Of a stretch of 58,474 nucleotides of DNA, positions 9,767 to 19,188 are shown in pieces. The notes below the pieces were generated by a model that made no database searches, had not been told where the DNA came from, and saw only the letters and a list, made by a program, of their open reading frames with translations. Both the position numbers and the translations under genes were made by a program. Position 1 is the stretch's first letter. Each line of letters opens with the position of its first letter. The stretch comes from Chlorobiaceae bacterium (lineage in GTDB: Bacteria > Bacteroidota > Chlorobiia > Chlorobiales > Chlorobiaceae), in the NCBI GenBank assembly GCA_013334925.1, contig JAAXWP010000006.1, forward strand, positions 10,010 to 68,483, given 5' to 3'.

Positions 9767-10627
9767 ATGAGTTCGCGACACACCGTGACTGACAATATTT
9801 CCGATATGCGCCGAACCAAAACATCAACTGTCCGGTTCAAGACGTTCTTACTTCTTTTCTGCATGCTGTGTACGGCCAGTGCAGCCGAGGCAAACATCGT
9901 CGTACTTGGTGATCTGACCCGAGACTATCAGCTCAGGCCCGGGCAGACGCACGAATCGGTCATCGAACTGGAAAACCGGGATCAGTTCCCCCAGCAGGTC
10001 AAGGTATACCAGGTCGATTACAAGTACCTCGCCAATGGTGAAAACTTTTTCCCCGCTCCGGGGTCGATGGAGAGATCCAATGCACGATGGATCACCTTCA
10101 ACCCGAAGACCATGACGATTCCGCCCATGCAGCATGCACAGATCCGTTACCTGATCAGAGCTCCCAGGGATCGGGCTTTCAGGGGCACTTACTGGAGCAT
10201 GCTCATGATCCAGGATGCCCAGGAACGTACCGGGGCAGGAAGATATGGCGTCCAGATCCTCACCAACCTGGTGAACACAGGAAAAATCGGACTTCAGTTC
10301 ACATCGGCGACCGTGGGCAGCAAAATGGGCAAACGTGTACTGACCGTGGACATCGAAAACAAGGGCGACAAGGTAGCCCGTCCTGAAATGTGGGTCGAAG
10401 TCTACAACACCGCAGGCCAGAAGGCGGGCCGGTTCATCAGTACACAGGGCACCATCCTGCCGGGATGTGGCATTCGTCGTGACATCGACATCTCATCCCT
10501 TCCGAAAGGCTCCTACAACTCGCTTTTCATCGCTGACTGCGGAGGCAAGAATGTCTATGGACTGGAGATCAAACTGGTACTCGAGGGTGAACCTGAGGTG
10601 AAGGCACCCGCGGTCATCCGGAACTGA
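9767..10627 (+). CDS. Secreted protein with PapD/Ig-fold-like domains
   Basis: A 286-residue protein with an N-terminal signal sequence: basic RRTKTSTVRFK, hydrophobic FLLLFCMLCTASA, predicted cleavage near AEA. The mature part begins IVVLGDLTRDYQLRPGQTHESVIELENRDQFPQQVKVYQVDY, and TMTIPPMQHAQIRYLIRAP follows; this is the strand pattern of periplasmic chaperone-like or DUF916-like Ig folds. A second Ig-like half includes VLTVDIENKGDKVARPEMWVEVYN. It is not next to pilin or usher genes, so I do not call it a pilus chaperone. Role unknown; a periplasmic or surface structural protein is plausible. The start at 9767 could instead be ATG 9806. Confidence 0.65.
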   Translation: MSSRHTVTDNISDMRRTKTSTVRFKTFLLLFCMLCTASAAEANIVVLGDLTRDYQLRPGQTHESVIELENRDQFPQQVKVYQVDYKYLANGENFFPAPGSMERSNARWITFNPKTMTIPPMQHAQIRYLIRAPRDRAFRGTYWSMLMIQDAQERTGAGRYGVQILTNLVNTGKIGLQFTSATVGSKMGKRVLTVDIENKGDKVARPEMWVEVYNTAGQKAGRFISTQGTILPGCGIRRDIDISSLPKGSYNSLFIADCGGKNVYGLEIKLVLEGEPEVKAPAVIRN

Positions 10628-10649
10628 AAGCCGGCAGACAGCCGGCCTT
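10628..10649. terminator. Convergent terminator between the Ig-fold gene and dut
   Basis: AAGCCGGC-AGACA-GCCGGCCTT hairpin with one bulge, directly after the plus-strand stop and 15 bases before the dut stop on the other strand. It could serve both genes. Confidence 0.5.
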
Positions 10650-10663
10650 CACGCAATTCATGC

Positions 10664-11101
10664 TCAGACGCCGGTGTGACCGAACCCCCCCGCACCACGA
10701 TGCGTATCCGATAACGAGTCAACCTCTTCAAACTCGACGCGATCCACCCTTGCGACCACCATCTGGGCAATCCTGTCTCCATTGCTGACCGTAAACGGTT
10801 CACGACCATAATTGATCAGAATCACCTTGACCTCTCCACGATAATCGGCATCGATTGTCGCCGGGGTATTGGGCAACGATATCATATGCCTGAGGGCAAG
10901 GCCGCTACGCGGGCGCAGCTGAGCTTCGAATCCCTCCGGCAGTTCGATCGACAGCCCGGTAGGAATGAGCGCCGTCGAAAACGGTTCAACCGTGACGGGA
11001 GCATCGATACAGGCGGAAATATCCATACCTGCGGCATGAGCAGTGGCATAGACCGGCATGACAGCCTTTTGATTCAGTCGAACTATTTTTACCTTTATCA
11101 T
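10664..11101 (-). CDS. dut: dUTP diphosphatase
   Basis: Hydrolyses dUTP to dUMP and pyrophosphate in the cytoplasm, keeping uracil out of DNA and supplying dTMP synthesis. The 145-residue length is that of the trimeric dUTPases. The conserved motifs are in order: AGMDISA (1), PRSGLAL (2), [11 protein letters not shown] with the catalytic Asp (3), GDRIAQMVV (4) and the P-loop-like [10 protein letters not shown] at the C terminus (5). The start codon is only 4 bases from the apparent start of divergent bshB1, which casts doubt on that gene's first codon rather than on dut. Confidence 0.96.
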   Translation of the reverse strand: MIKVKIVRLNQKAVMPVYATAHAAGMDISACIDAPVTVEPFSTALIPTGLSIELPEGFEAQLRPRSGLALRHMISLPNTPATIDADYRGEVKVILINYGREPFTVSNGDRIAQMVVARVDRVEFEEVDSLSDTHRGAGGFGHTGV

Positions 11102-11105
11102 CTGG

Positions 11106-11930
11106 ATGAAACTATGGTTACCGCAGGAACAAAGCCTTGCGTCACAAAGCCCTATAATACAAAAAACCCCTGACTTGGACTCTCACGACAACGTTTATGC
11201 CCTGGCCTTCGGAGCGCATCCCGACGATGTGGAGCTATCCTGCGGCGCCACGCTGCTGAAGATCATGGATGAAGGCCACCGTGTGGCGGTATGTGACCTC
11301 ACCTCCGGAGAAATGGGCACACTCGGAACGCCCGAAACAAGACGTCTGGAGGCTTTGCATGCGCAGCAGGTCATGGGCTACTCGGCAAGGGAGATCCTCG
11401 ATCTCGGAGACTCGGAACTCTTCTATACGCAGGAAAATCTGCACAAGATCATCCGTATCATCAGAAAGCACCGGCCGGTGACGGTATTCTGCAATCCCCC
11501 TGAAGAACGCCATCCCGACCACATGAAAGCCTCGCGTCTGGTTTACGACGCCTGTTTCTACGCGGGACTGCGCCGGATCGAAACGATGCTCGACGGAGAA
11601 CCCCAGCAGCCGCACAGGCCGCAGCACCTGCTGTACTACATACAGTTCCGGCAGCCTGAACCGGATATCATCGTCGACATCTCTTCGACCTTTGAACGTT
11701 CACGACAGGGCATCATGGCGTTCGGGTCCCAGTTCTATAAACAAGACCGGAAGGAAGAGCCGGTGACCATGATCAACCGCCGTGAGTTCCTCACCGGACT
11801 CGAGGCCCGTGCACATGCCCTGGGCGAACTGATCGGAGCACAGTATGGTGAAGGCTTCAAGCTCTCCGGGAACCTCGCTGTCCGCGACTTCACCTGTGTG
11901 TTCACCCGGCCGACCCCACCCAGACAATGA
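11106..11930 (+). CDS. bshB1: PIG-L/LmbE deacetylase, BshB1 type
   Basis: Zinc-dependent N-acetylglucosaminyl-malate deacetylase, the second step of bacillithiol synthesis; green sulfur bacteria are known to make N-methyl-bacillithiol. The zinc site is AHPDDVE (H38, D41 in this numbering) with HPDH (136-139), and the BshB1 core [20 protein letters not shown] is clear. The 274-residue frame begins at ATG 11106, only 4 bases from the divergent dut start. The TTG at 11175 would give a 251-residue protein much closer to the family N terminus and would leave room for promoters, so the true start may be there. The peptide-binding lipoprotein gene follows by 18 bases. Confidence 0.85.
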   Translation: MKLWLPQEQSLASQSPIIQKTPDLDSHDNVYALAFGAHPDDVELSCGATLLKIMDEGHRVAVCDLTSGEMGTLGTPETRRLEALHAQQVMGYSAREILDLGDSELFYTQENLHKIIRIIRKHRPVTVFCNPPEERHPDHMKASRLVYDACFYAGLRRIETMLDGEPQQPHRPQHLLYYIQFRQPEPDIIVDISSTFERSRQGIMAFGSQFYKQDRKEEPVTMINRREFLTGLEARAHALGELIGAQYGEGFKLSGNLAVRDFTCVFTRPTPPRQ

Positions 11931-11948
11931 GCGGCAACTTCTGACGAT

Positions 11949-13640
11949 ATGAAAAGATCGTTGCGCCTCGTCGCCATCCTGCTGCTGAGCCTCATATCCG
12001 CATGCAGCCGGCAATCACCCGAAAAACTCAGGGCTGATCACATCGTCGTCGGCATCACCGCCGATTTCGACTATCTCAACCCCCTCCTGATCCAGCTTTC
12101 CGTCTCAAGGGAGCTCTGTGCGCAGATCTATCCCTCACTGGTCAGACCAGTTTATGACGAAAAGAGAGGCACGGTCGTTTACCAGCCCAACGCTGCAAGG
12201 AGCTGGGAGTTTACTCCCGACGGCAAAAGCGTAACGTTTCACCTTAAAAGTAACGCCGTCTGGGAGGACGGAAAAAAGGTCACGTCAAAAGATTTCAGTT
12301 TCTCGTACCGCCTATACGGCAATCCGGTCATCGCGAGCAGCCGCCAGGATTACCTCGGAGACCTGCTTGAAACGCCCGGAGGTAAAGTCGATTTTGATCG
12401 CGCCGTCCTGACACCTGACGACTCGACACTGGTACTGCGCTTCCGTCGTCCGATGGCCCCTTCGATCATACTCGACCACTTCAACGACCTCATGCCGGTT
12501 GCCGAGCATGTATTCCGTTCGATCGACCCCGAACAGATGCGACCCAGAGCCGCTGAACTGCCCATTGTCGGTGCAGGACCATTCAAAGTTAAAGAGTGGG
12601 TTCGCCAGTCCCGGCTGGTACTTGTCTCGAACCCGACCTCCGCGCTTCCCCGTCCGGGCGCGACTGGCAAGGTGACCTTTCTGGTAGTGCCGGAATACAC
12701 GACACGGCTCGCCATGCTGAAATCGGGCCAGATCGACGCCATGATCGCTGCCGGCGGCATCACGCCAAAAGATGCATCGGAAATCGCTCAGAGCAACCCG
12801 GATATCTCGATCCTGCCGGTCAGAAACCGCTACTTCGACAGCGTGGTATGGCTGAACATCGATGGTGAAGAATGGAGAAGAAGCAAACATGTCGTGCCGA
12901 ACCGCCTGTTCGGTGATCGCCGCGTACGTCAGGCAATGACCTTTGCCATCGACCGCCAGGCCATCATCGACGGATTCATGGGACCAGAGCATGCAACCAT
13001 AGTCAACACGACACTCTCCCCTGCATATTCAGCCATTGCCGACCCCACGCTGCACAACTACGACTACGATCCCGACCGTGCAATCGGGCTGCTCCGGCAG
13101 GCAGGGTGGACTCCCGGACCCGATGGCATTCTGCAGAATAACGGGGTACGCTTCTCTTTTGAACTGGCTGCGCCCGTCGGAAATCCGAGGCGTAACTACG
13201 CGGCCACCATCATTCAGCAGAACCTCAGGGATATCGGCATCGACTGCCGGCTCAGGTTCGACGAAAATCTGATGTTCCTCAAAAACCAGAACGAGTTCCG
13301 TTACGATGCCGCACTGTCGGGTCTGGCAGCCGAGACACTTCCATTCCAGCTCGTGATCTGGGGTTCCGATTTCAGAAGCCATCCGTTCAACTCCTCGGCA
13401 TTCATAAGCCAAAGGCTCGACAAGATAATCTCGGAACTGACCGGCCCATTACCAGCAGCTCGCGAACGGGAACTATGGAAATCCTACCAGCAGATCCTTC
13501 ACGAAGAACAGCCCCGCACGTTCCTCTACTACTATGACGAACTCGAAGGGTTCAGGCGACGGGTACACGATGTCAGACCAAGTATGTTCGCCACACTGGG
13601 CAACCTGTACGAGTGGAAAGTGGAGAGGAGTGACAAGTGA
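11949..13640 (+). CDS. Peptide/nickel-type ABC transporter substrate-binding lipoprotein
   Basis: A 563-residue solute-binding protein of family 5 (DppA/OppA). The N terminus is a lipoprotein signal with lipobox LISAC (Cys about 20), so it is anchored on the outer face of a membrane. Family landmarks include DYLNPLL, AARSWEFTPDGKSVTFHLK with WEDGKKVTSKDFSFS, and a long C-terminal lobe with FGDRRVRQAMTFAIDRQAII. No permease or ATPase gene is adjacent, so it either serves a transporter encoded elsewhere or works alone. It lies downstream of bshB1 in the same direction. Ligand unknown; an oligopeptide is the usual one. Confidence 0.9.
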   Translation: MKRSLRLVAILLLSLISACSRQSPEKLRADHIVVGITADFDYLNPLLIQLSVSRELCAQIYPSLVRPVYDEKRGTVVYQPNAARSWEFTPDGKSVTFHLKSNAVWEDGKKVTSKDFSFSYRLYGNPVIASSRQDYLGDLLETPGGKVDFDRAVLTPDDSTLVLRFRRPMAPSIILDHFNDLMPVAEHVFRSIDPEQMRPRAAELPIVGAGPFKVKEWVRQSRLVLVSNPTSALPRPGATGKVTFLVVPEYTTRLAMLKSGQIDAMIAAGGITPKDASEIAQSNPDISILPVRNRYFDSVVWLNIDGEEWRRSKHVVPNRLFGDRRVRQAMTFAIDRQAIIDGFMGPEHATIVNTTLSPAYSAIADPTLHNYDYDPDRAIGLLRQAGWTPGPDGILQNNGVRFSFELAAPVGNPRRNYAATIIQQNLRDIGIDCRLRFDENLMFLKNQNEFRYDAALSGLAAETLPFQLVIWGSDFRSHPFNSSAFISQRLDKIISELTGPLPAARERELWKSYQQILHEEQPRTFLYYYDELEGFRRRVHDVRPSMFATLGNLYEWKVERSDK

Positions 13641-13650
13641 AGGGTGACAG

Positions 13651-13692
13651 TGACAAGTAACGAGTAACGAGTGATGAGTGATGAGTAACGGG
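13651..13692. repeat. Heptanucleotide tandem repeat (6 units)
   Basis: Six 7-base units in a row: TGACAAG, TAACGAG, TAACGAG, TGATGAG, TGATGAG, TAACGGG. A related heptamer array, on the other strand, follows hemD (25618-25680). Confidence 0.8.
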
Positions 13693-13765
13693 TGGAAAAA
13701 TGCAACCGGGCCACTCCTCGGTCATCAACCCCAACTGTCAACCACCCGCCTTCGCCCGGTTTTGC

Positions 13766-13788
13766 CATCCACCCTATTTTGCTATATT
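13766..13788 (+). promoter_or_regulatory. Candidate promoter of bchFCX
   Basis: TATATT at 13783-13788, 55 bases before bchF, with a TTGCCA-like element about 15-17 bases upstream. This is a pattern match only. Confidence 0.3.
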
Positions 13789-13842
13789 CCACAACGTTTT
13801 CGCGCCCATATCGTGCATCACCATCACTGAAACATCAATCCC

Positions 13843-14316
13843 ATGCCTCGTTATACACCGGAACAGCTTGAAAAAAGAAATGCGTCCAAGTGGACGACCG
13901 TACAGGCTATCCTCGCCCCGATTCAGTTCCTCATTTTCCTGGCAGGTCTCACGGTCACCTGGCTCTACTCCCAGGGCATGTGGGTCACCGATTTCGGCTG
14001 GATCACCTTTTTCGTCACCCTCAAGACCTTCATGCTGGTCCTGATCTTCGTGACCGGCGGGTTTTTCGAGCTCGAGGTATTCGGCCACTTCGCTTTCGCT
14101 CCCGAATTTTTCTGGGAGGATTTCGGCAGTGCCATCGCCATGATCGTCCATATCTCCTATTTCATCCTGTTCTGGATGGGTCTCAATCAGCAGATTCTCA
14201 TCTGGACAGCTCTGCTTGCCTACCTGAGCTATCTGGTCAATGCCGCGCAGTTCGTCATCAGGCTGCTGCTGGAAAAGCATAATGAACGCAAGCTCAAAAC
14301 GGGCCAGACAACCTGA
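13843..14316 (+). CDS. bchF: 3-vinyl-bacteriochlorophyllide hydratase
   Basis: Adds water across the C-3 vinyl group of (bacterio)chlorophyllide intermediates, an early step toward the hydroxyethyl side chain of BChl c and the acetyl group of BChl a. The 157-residue protein has the BchF signature at the N terminus (PRYTPEQLEKRNASKW, then VQAILAPIQFLIF) and the EVFGHFAFAPEFFWEDFGSA block. Three to four hydrophobic segments show that it is an integral membrane protein. It heads the bchF-bchC-bchX operon with 16 bases to bchC. Green sulfur bacteria also have the paralogue BchV; operon context and the N terminus favour BchF here. Confidence 0.92.
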   Translation: MPRYTPEQLEKRNASKWTTVQAILAPIQFLIFLAGLTVTWLYSQGMWVTDFGWITFFVTLKTFMLVLIFVTGGFFELEVFGHFAFAPEFFWEDFGSAIAMIVHISYFILFWMGLNQQILIWTALLAYLSYLVNAAQFVIRLLLEKHNERKLKTGQTT

Positions 14317-14332
14317 AGCAACCCCAGACACC

Positions 14333-15334
14333 ATGGCCATGAAACAATCGAAAGCCATCGTTTTCAGCGGCGTCCGCCAGATCGAACTCAGGGAAGTCAC
14401 GCTCAAACCGGTCTCTTCGACCGACGTTCTGGTGGAAACCTGGTGGTCATCGATCAGCACGGGAACCGAGAAAATGGCCCTCAACGGCCTGATTCCCTCT
14501 CCACCGTTCATCTTCCCCTTCATACCGGGATACGAAACCGTTGGGAAGATCATCGAGGTTGGTGATCACGTCAACCAGAATCTCATCGGCAAGTTCGCCT
14601 ATGTGGCCGGATCGTTCGGCTATCAGGACGTCAATGCAGCATTTGGCGGAGCATCCCAGTTCATCGTCTGCCCGGTCGAGAGCATCACGGTACTCGATGA
14701 TATCGCCGATCCGCAATGCGGTATCGCACTTCCTCTCGGTGCCACGGCCCTGCACATTGTCGACCTTGCAGGTGTACAGGGTAAAAAGGTGCTGGTGCTC
14801 GGTCAGGGCGCCGTCGGCATTCTTGCAGCCGAGCTCGCCAAACATATGGGTGCGACCCTGGTAGCCGTTACCGAACCTCACGATAATCGGCTTCGGATCT
14901 CATCGGCCGACATAAAAGTCAACCCTGAACGTCAGGACGTTTCCGCAGCACTTGCCGGACATGAATTCGATGTGCTCATCGACAGCACCGGCATCATGAG
15001 CGCTATCGAAACAGGCCTCCGCTTCATCCGTTTCCACGGCACGGTCATTTTTGGCGGCTACTACCAGCGGATCAACATCGACTACTCGCAGGCATTCGAC
15101 AAGGAGCTCTCGTTCATCGCTGCCAGACAATGGGCAAAGGGTGATCTGCAGCGTGTCCGTCAGCTGATCGCCGATGGCAAACTCAACGCATCCAAGATTT
15201 TCACGCACCGGTGCACACTCGACGATGACCTGATGTCCGCGTATTCCAAGGCCTTCAACGATCTGAACTGCATGAAGATGATCATCCACTGGCAACCGGA
15301 ACAGACGGAAGCTGCAGAAAAAGGCAGGAGCTGA
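14333..15334 (+). CDS. bchC: 3-hydroxyethyl-bacteriochlorophyllide a dehydrogenase
   Basis: NAD-dependent oxidation of the 3-(1-hydroxyethyl) group to the 3-acetyl group of BChl a. The 333-residue protein is a medium-chain-dehydrogenase-like enzyme with GYETVGKIIEVGDHV in the N-terminal GroES-like domain, the nucleotide fold VLVLGQGAVGILAAELAKHMGA (about 160-182) and the BchC block FHGTVIFGGYYQRINIDY. Start is ATG 14333; a second ATG follows two codons later at 14339. It sits between bchF and bchX with gaps of 16 and 7 bases, so the three genes are surely one transcript. They carry the acetyl-side steps and part of the reductase for BChl a of the reaction centre and FMO. Confidence 0.93.
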   Translation: MAMKQSKAIVFSGVRQIELREVTLKPVSSTDVLVETWWSSISTGTEKMALNGLIPSPPFIFPFIPGYETVGKIIEVGDHVNQNLIGKFAYVAGSFGYQDVNAAFGGASQFIVCPVESITVLDDIADPQCGIALPLGATALHIVDLAGVQGKKVLVLGQGAVGILAAELAKHMGATLVAVTEPHDNRLRISSADIKVNPERQDVSAALAGHEFDVLIDSTGIMSAIETGLRFIRFHGTVIFGGYYQRINIDYSQAFDKELSFIAARQWAKGDLQRVRQLIADGKLNASKIFTHRCTLDDDLMSAYSKAFNDLNCMKMIIHWQPEQTEAAEKGRS

Positions 15335-15341
15335 GCACCAC

Positions 15342-16466
15342 ATGGCATCGAGAACCATAGCCATCTATGGCAAGGGCGGCATAGGCAAGAGCTTCACGAC
15401 GACGAACCTCAGCGCCACCTTCGCCCTCATGAACAAGCGGGTGCTGCAGCTCGGCTGCGATCCAAAACACGATTCGACCACATCGCTGTTCGGAGGCGTT
15501 TCCCTGCCGACCGTGACAGAAGTCTTCTCTGAAAAAAATGCCCGTAACGAACAGGTTTCGATCAGCGACATCGTGTTCCGCAGGGACATCCCCGGATTTC
15601 CGCAGCCGATCTACGGCATTGAGCTCGGTGGTCCGCAGGTGGGCCGTGGTTGCGGCGGCAGAGGCATCATTTCGGGATTCGATGTGCTCGAAAAACTCGG
15701 CATCTTCGATTGGGACATCGACATCATTCTCATGGACTTCCTCGGGGATGTCGTCTGCGGTGGATTCGCCACCCCTCTCGCCCGCTCCCTGAGCGAGGAG
15801 GTCCTTCTGGTGACCAGCAACGACCGCCAGGCCATCTTCACGGCCAACAACATCTGCCAGGCCAATAACTATTTCAGGACCATCGGCGGCAAATCCAGAC
15901 TGCTGGGACTGATTGTCAATCGCGACGACGGCAGCGGTATGGCCGAAAAATATGCTCGCGCCGCCGGCATCAACGTCCTGATGAAAGTGCCGTACAATCT
16001 CGAGGCACGGGACATGGACGACAGTTTCGATTTCGCCATCAGGCTTCCTGAAATCAGGGAACAGTTCGACCGGCTCGCCAGAGATATCCTTGCTGGTTCC
16101 ATCACGCCAAGTGAAGCAAGAGGCCTGGATTTCATGGAGTTCGTCAGGCTGTTCGGCGACGTCAGCGATGAACAGCCCGCCCCGGCTACCGCTGAAGAGC
16201 TGTTTTCGCGCCACATCACGGCAACGACGGGGGCAACCGGTAAAACCGGTTCGGACACGACTGCTCCGGTGGACGAAGAAAAACGGCGCCTCTTCGAATG
16301 TATCGGCAAATTGCCTGAAGCGGAACGCGAAATCTGTTCGCTCCTTGAAATCGAAGGAAAAACCATGGCTGAAATCGCCACCATGAAACAAGTTTCGGAG
16401 GAGGAGATCGAAAAGCTGGTCTCGAAGGCTCGTCGCAATCTGAAAATGCTGTTTTTCAACAGTTGA
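15342..16466 (+). CDS. bchX: Chlorophyllide reductase iron protein BchX with HTH-like extension
   Basis: ATP-dependent electron donor of chlorophyllide a reductase (BchXYZ), a nitrogenase-like enzyme. The N-terminal 270 residues are a NifH/BchL/BchX fold: P-loop YGKGGIGKS (9-17), cluster-ligand cysteines in GRGCGGRG (C104) and DVVCGGFATP (C139), and the switch segments between. The protein is 374 residues. The last 65 or so (about 310-372) read LPEAEREICSLLEIEGKT, MAEIATMKQVSEEEIEKLV and SKARRNLKMLF, closely resembling the helix-turn-helix of sigma-70 region 4; a low-complexity linker (about 275-308) joins the two. Whether the tail binds DNA or only mimics this fold is unknown. bchY and bchZ are not in the window. 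A terminator follows. Confidence 0.94.
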   Translation: MASRTIAIYGKGGIGKSFTTTNLSATFALMNKRVLQLGCDPKHDSTTSLFGGVSLPTVTEVFSEKNARNEQVSISDIVFRRDIPGFPQPIYGIELGGPQVGRGCGGRGIISGFDVLEKLGIFDWDIDIILMDFLGDVVCGGFATPLARSLSEEVLLVTSNDRQAIFTANNICQANNYFRTIGGKSRLLGLIVNRDDGSGMAEKYARAAGINVLMKVPYNLEARDMDDSFDFAIRLPEIREQFDRLARDILAGSITPSEARGLDFMEFVRLFGDVSDEQPAPATAEELFSRHITATTGATGKTGSDTTAPVDEEKRRLFECIGKLPEAEREICSLLEIEGKTMAEIATMKQVSEEEIEKLVSKARRNLKMLFFNS

Positions 16467-16565
16467 TCACTCTGCCCGCAACACGGGCTGCGATACACCC
16501 GTTTTATTCTGCCACCCTTTTCTATTACTGATCCATTACGTACATTTGTTTCTATCGGGCTCTGG

Positions 16566-16592
16566 AAAAATTCAGCTAACCACTGAATTTTT
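16566..16592. terminator. Terminator of bchFCX
   Basis: AAAAATTCAG-ctaacca-CTGAATTTTT, a 10-base-pair stem ending in a T run, 100 bases after bchX. The rest of the 303-base gap before the kinase gene holds a perfect palindrome CGGATCATGATCCG (16721-16734) and no supported gene. Confidence 0.8.
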
Positions 16593-16769
16593 CTTCCTGT
16601 ACGTTCCCCCCGTAGCTGTCCTCCGATGATGGAGACGGCCGTTGAAATTTGCCGAATATCCGCGGATGCTGCCCCTTTCCTTCGTTTACGGCACTCCCCG
16701 GAAACATCAACAGGAGAATCCGGATCATGATCCGCGTTACGGGTAGTGCGAACAACGTCATCAACCACT

Positions 16770-19163
16770 ATGACCATCTCTGAACCAGGAAGGCCAAGAA
16801 AAGTCTTCGACAGCCTGACGCTGACCTTTGCGTTCACCTGGACACTGGCCATAGCGTTCTCCCTCGGCATCTCTTCATGGCAGATGCATCAGGCGGTGCA
16901 CAATATCGCTACCGTCCACGCACAGCAGGCTTACGAAAAAGAGTACGGATTCCGTCGGTGGAACGAATTCACGGACAAGGCCTTCACCATAGTGGAACAA
17001 CCGGGACAGACCGCTCTTCCGATCGATCTTTTCATGAACCGGACGATCGTCAGCCCTTCCGGCCGGGTCATTTCGACAGCCAATATCGCCAATGTTCCGA
17101 ACCGTTTTCACAGTCCCGTACGCGACAATGACGAGTTCGGCAGCCGGCTGACCGGCTTTGTTCCCACCCTTCCTGAAAACGTACCCGACACCTGGGAAAA
17201 ACAGGCGCTCGCATCGCTGCGCAGCGGTCAGTCCGAGGTCGTCTCGATAACCCGTAACGGATCGAAGCACTACCTCCGTCTCATGCGACCGCTCGTAGCC
17301 ACCAAAGCATGTCTGCAATGCCATGCGGCGCAGGGGTTCAGAACAGGCAACATCATCGGCGGTCTGAGCATCATGCTCCCCATGAATATCTACCGCTCAT
17401 CAGAAAAACACCAGCTCGCGGCCCTTTCGATCGGCCACGGCATATTCTGGTTCCTCGGCCTCGTGGGTATCCGGCTGGGTACCAGAAAAATCAGACGCTC
17501 CCGCGAAAAACTCGAACTGCTGCTCGAGCATACCGAACAGCTGAACCGGGTGCTTGCCGAAGAGACTGATCGCGCCAACGCACTGGCTGACAAAGCCAGA
17601 AAGGCCAGCGCCGCCAAGAGCGAGTTCCTGGCTAACATGAGTCATGAAATCCGGACCCCGATGAACGCCATCATCGGCATGGCCGAACTCATGAACGAAA
17701 CCGATCTGACGCCGCGACAGCAGCACTATGTCACCATGTTCCAGTCCGCCGGTGAAAACCTGCTCAATATCATCAACGATATCCTGGACATCTCCAAGGT
17801 CGAAGCCGGACACCTCGAGCTCGAGCAGACAGGCTTCATTCTCTCTGACCTGGTGGTGGGCACCTGCGACATCATCTCGGAACGGGCATCGAACAAAGGC
17901 ATCGAGTTCAGTATCCGGAAGAGCAAGGGACTTCCGGAATATGTCGTCGGTGACCCTGCTCGAATCCGTCAGATCCTGGTCAATCTTGTCGGAAATGCGA
18001 TCAAGTTCACCAAGAAGGGTTCCATCACGGTTTCGATGGAAGTGGTTGAACCGTCTGCTGGCCAGAATGGCTCCAAGGATCATAAGGCAGTCGTCAGGTT
18101 CGATGTGGCCGACACAGGCATCGGTATTCCCGAAGACAAGATCCCGATCATTTTCGACAACTTCACCCAATCATCCTCCTCGACCACCAGGGAGTATGGC
18201 GGCACAGGGCTCGGCCTGGCTATTTCAAAGCGCCTGGTCACCCTCATGGGAGGCGAAATTTCCGTCACCAGCAAGGTGGGAGAGGGCAGCTGCTTCACCT
18301 TCACCGTACCACTCGTCGTTACCGAAGCTCCCGATCCCGGATCGAGAAACGAACCGGCGGACATCAATGGCGCCAATATCCTCGTCGTGGATGACAACCC
18401 GGCGAACCGTGAGATCCTCAGGGAAACCCTCTCCGTTGCCGGCGCGATGGTCACCGAATCCGAAAACGGCCTCACGGCACTGCAGACCTTCGAAAAGGCG
18501 AGAAACATGGGCACCCCGTTCGAACTGGTCGTGCTCGACGGCCGTCTGCCGGACATCACCGGCTCTGAGGTCGCCGAACGCATTCGAAAGGACAAGCTGC
18601 TGAACACCGCATGCCTTCTGCTCAGTTCGGATCCGCAGAAAGAGGATTTCACGACCTTCAGGGAGCTGGGCCTGCCCACGCCACTGGTCAAACCGGTCAA
18701 ACGGCAGGCGTTGCTCGAAGCCGTCAGTCTCGCGCTTGCAGCCAAACGGACTCCGGGTGGAATGGGCAGCGAGAAACGTTCGATCCTGATAGCGGAGGAC
18801 AATCCCGACAATCAGGTACTCATATCGGCGTTCCTCAACGACTCGCCACACGACGTCGATATGGCTGTCAACGGCAGTGAAGCGGTCGATAAATTCAGAA
18901 GCCGTACCTACGACCTCGTACTCATGGACATCCAGATGCCAGTGATGGACGGTTACGAAGCCACACGGCGAATCAGGTCTTATGAAAAGGAGTCAGGAGC
19001 CGACAGGACGCCGATCCTGGCCCTGACCGCCCACGCCACGACCGAAGAGCGACAGAAATGTCTCGATGCAGGTTGCGACGGACATCTGACCAAGCCTATC
19101 AAAAAATCGAAGTTGCTGGAAGCGATCCGTTACTGCAGTCGCGTTACCAGCCAGGAATCATGA
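16770..19163 (+). CDS. Haem-motif hybrid histidine kinase (DUF3365-HisKA-HATPase-REC-REC)
   Basis: A membrane sensor kinase of about 797 residues. A transmembrane helix (about 18-35) leads into a periplasmic Tll0287-like/DUF3365 domain carrying one c-type haem motif CLQCH (about 181-185). A second membrane helix follows (about 215-235), then a coiled linker, HisKA with phospho-His in SHEIRTP (about H292), HATPase_c ([30 protein letters not shown]) and two receiver domains (VVLDGRLPD and LVLMDIQMP). The covalent haem suggests redox, NO or light-linked sensing; that is inference. The start could be GTG 16746 instead. The Hpt gene begins 26 bases downstream, completing a His-Asp-His-Asp relay. 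Confidence 0.93.
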   Translation: MTISEPGRPRKVFDSLTLTFAFTWTLAIAFSLGISSWQMHQAVHNIATVHAQQAYEKEYGFRRWNEFTDKAFTIVEQPGQTALPIDLFMNRTIVSPSGRVISTANIANVPNRFHSPVRDNDEFGSRLTGFVPTLPENVPDTWEKQALASLRSGQSEVVSITRNGSKHYLRLMRPLVATKACLQCHAAQGFRTGNIIGGLSIMLPMNIYRSSEKHQLAALSIGHGIFWFLGLVGIRLGTRKIRRSREKLELLLEHTEQLNRVLAEETDRANALADKARKASAAKSEFLANMSHEIRTPMNAIIGMAELMNETDLTPRQQHYVTMFQSAGENLLNIINDILDISKVEAGHLELEQTGFILSDLVVGTCDIISERASNKGIEFSIRKSKGLPEYVVGDPARIRQILVNLVGNAIKFTKKGSITVSMEVVEPSAGQNGSKDHKAVVRFDVADTGIGIPEDKIPIIFDNFTQSSSSTTREYGGTGLGLAISKRLVTLMGGEISVTSKVGEGSCFTFTVPLVVTEAPDPGSRNEPADINGANILVVDDNPANREILRETLSVAGAMVTESENGLTALQTFEKARNMGTPFELVVLDGRLPDITGSEVAERIRKDKLLNTACLLLSSDPQKEDFTTFRELGLPTPLVKPVKRQALLEAVSLALAAKRTPGGMGSEKRSILIAEDNPDNQVLISAFLNDSPHDVDMAVNGSEAVDKFRSRTYDLVLMDIQMPVMDGYEATRRIRSYEKESGADRTPILALTAHATTEERQKCLDAGCDGHLTKPIKKSKLLEAIRYCSRVTSQES

Positions 19164-19188
19164 ATGAAAAGAGAGGAGAAGTACCAAC

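Noticed and set aside
16727-16783. 18-codon upstream frame ([10 protein letters not shown]...) before the haem kinase
   Set aside because: It has CAGGAG ten bases upstream and overlaps the kinase start, but nothing shows it is translated or that it resembles a leader peptide.
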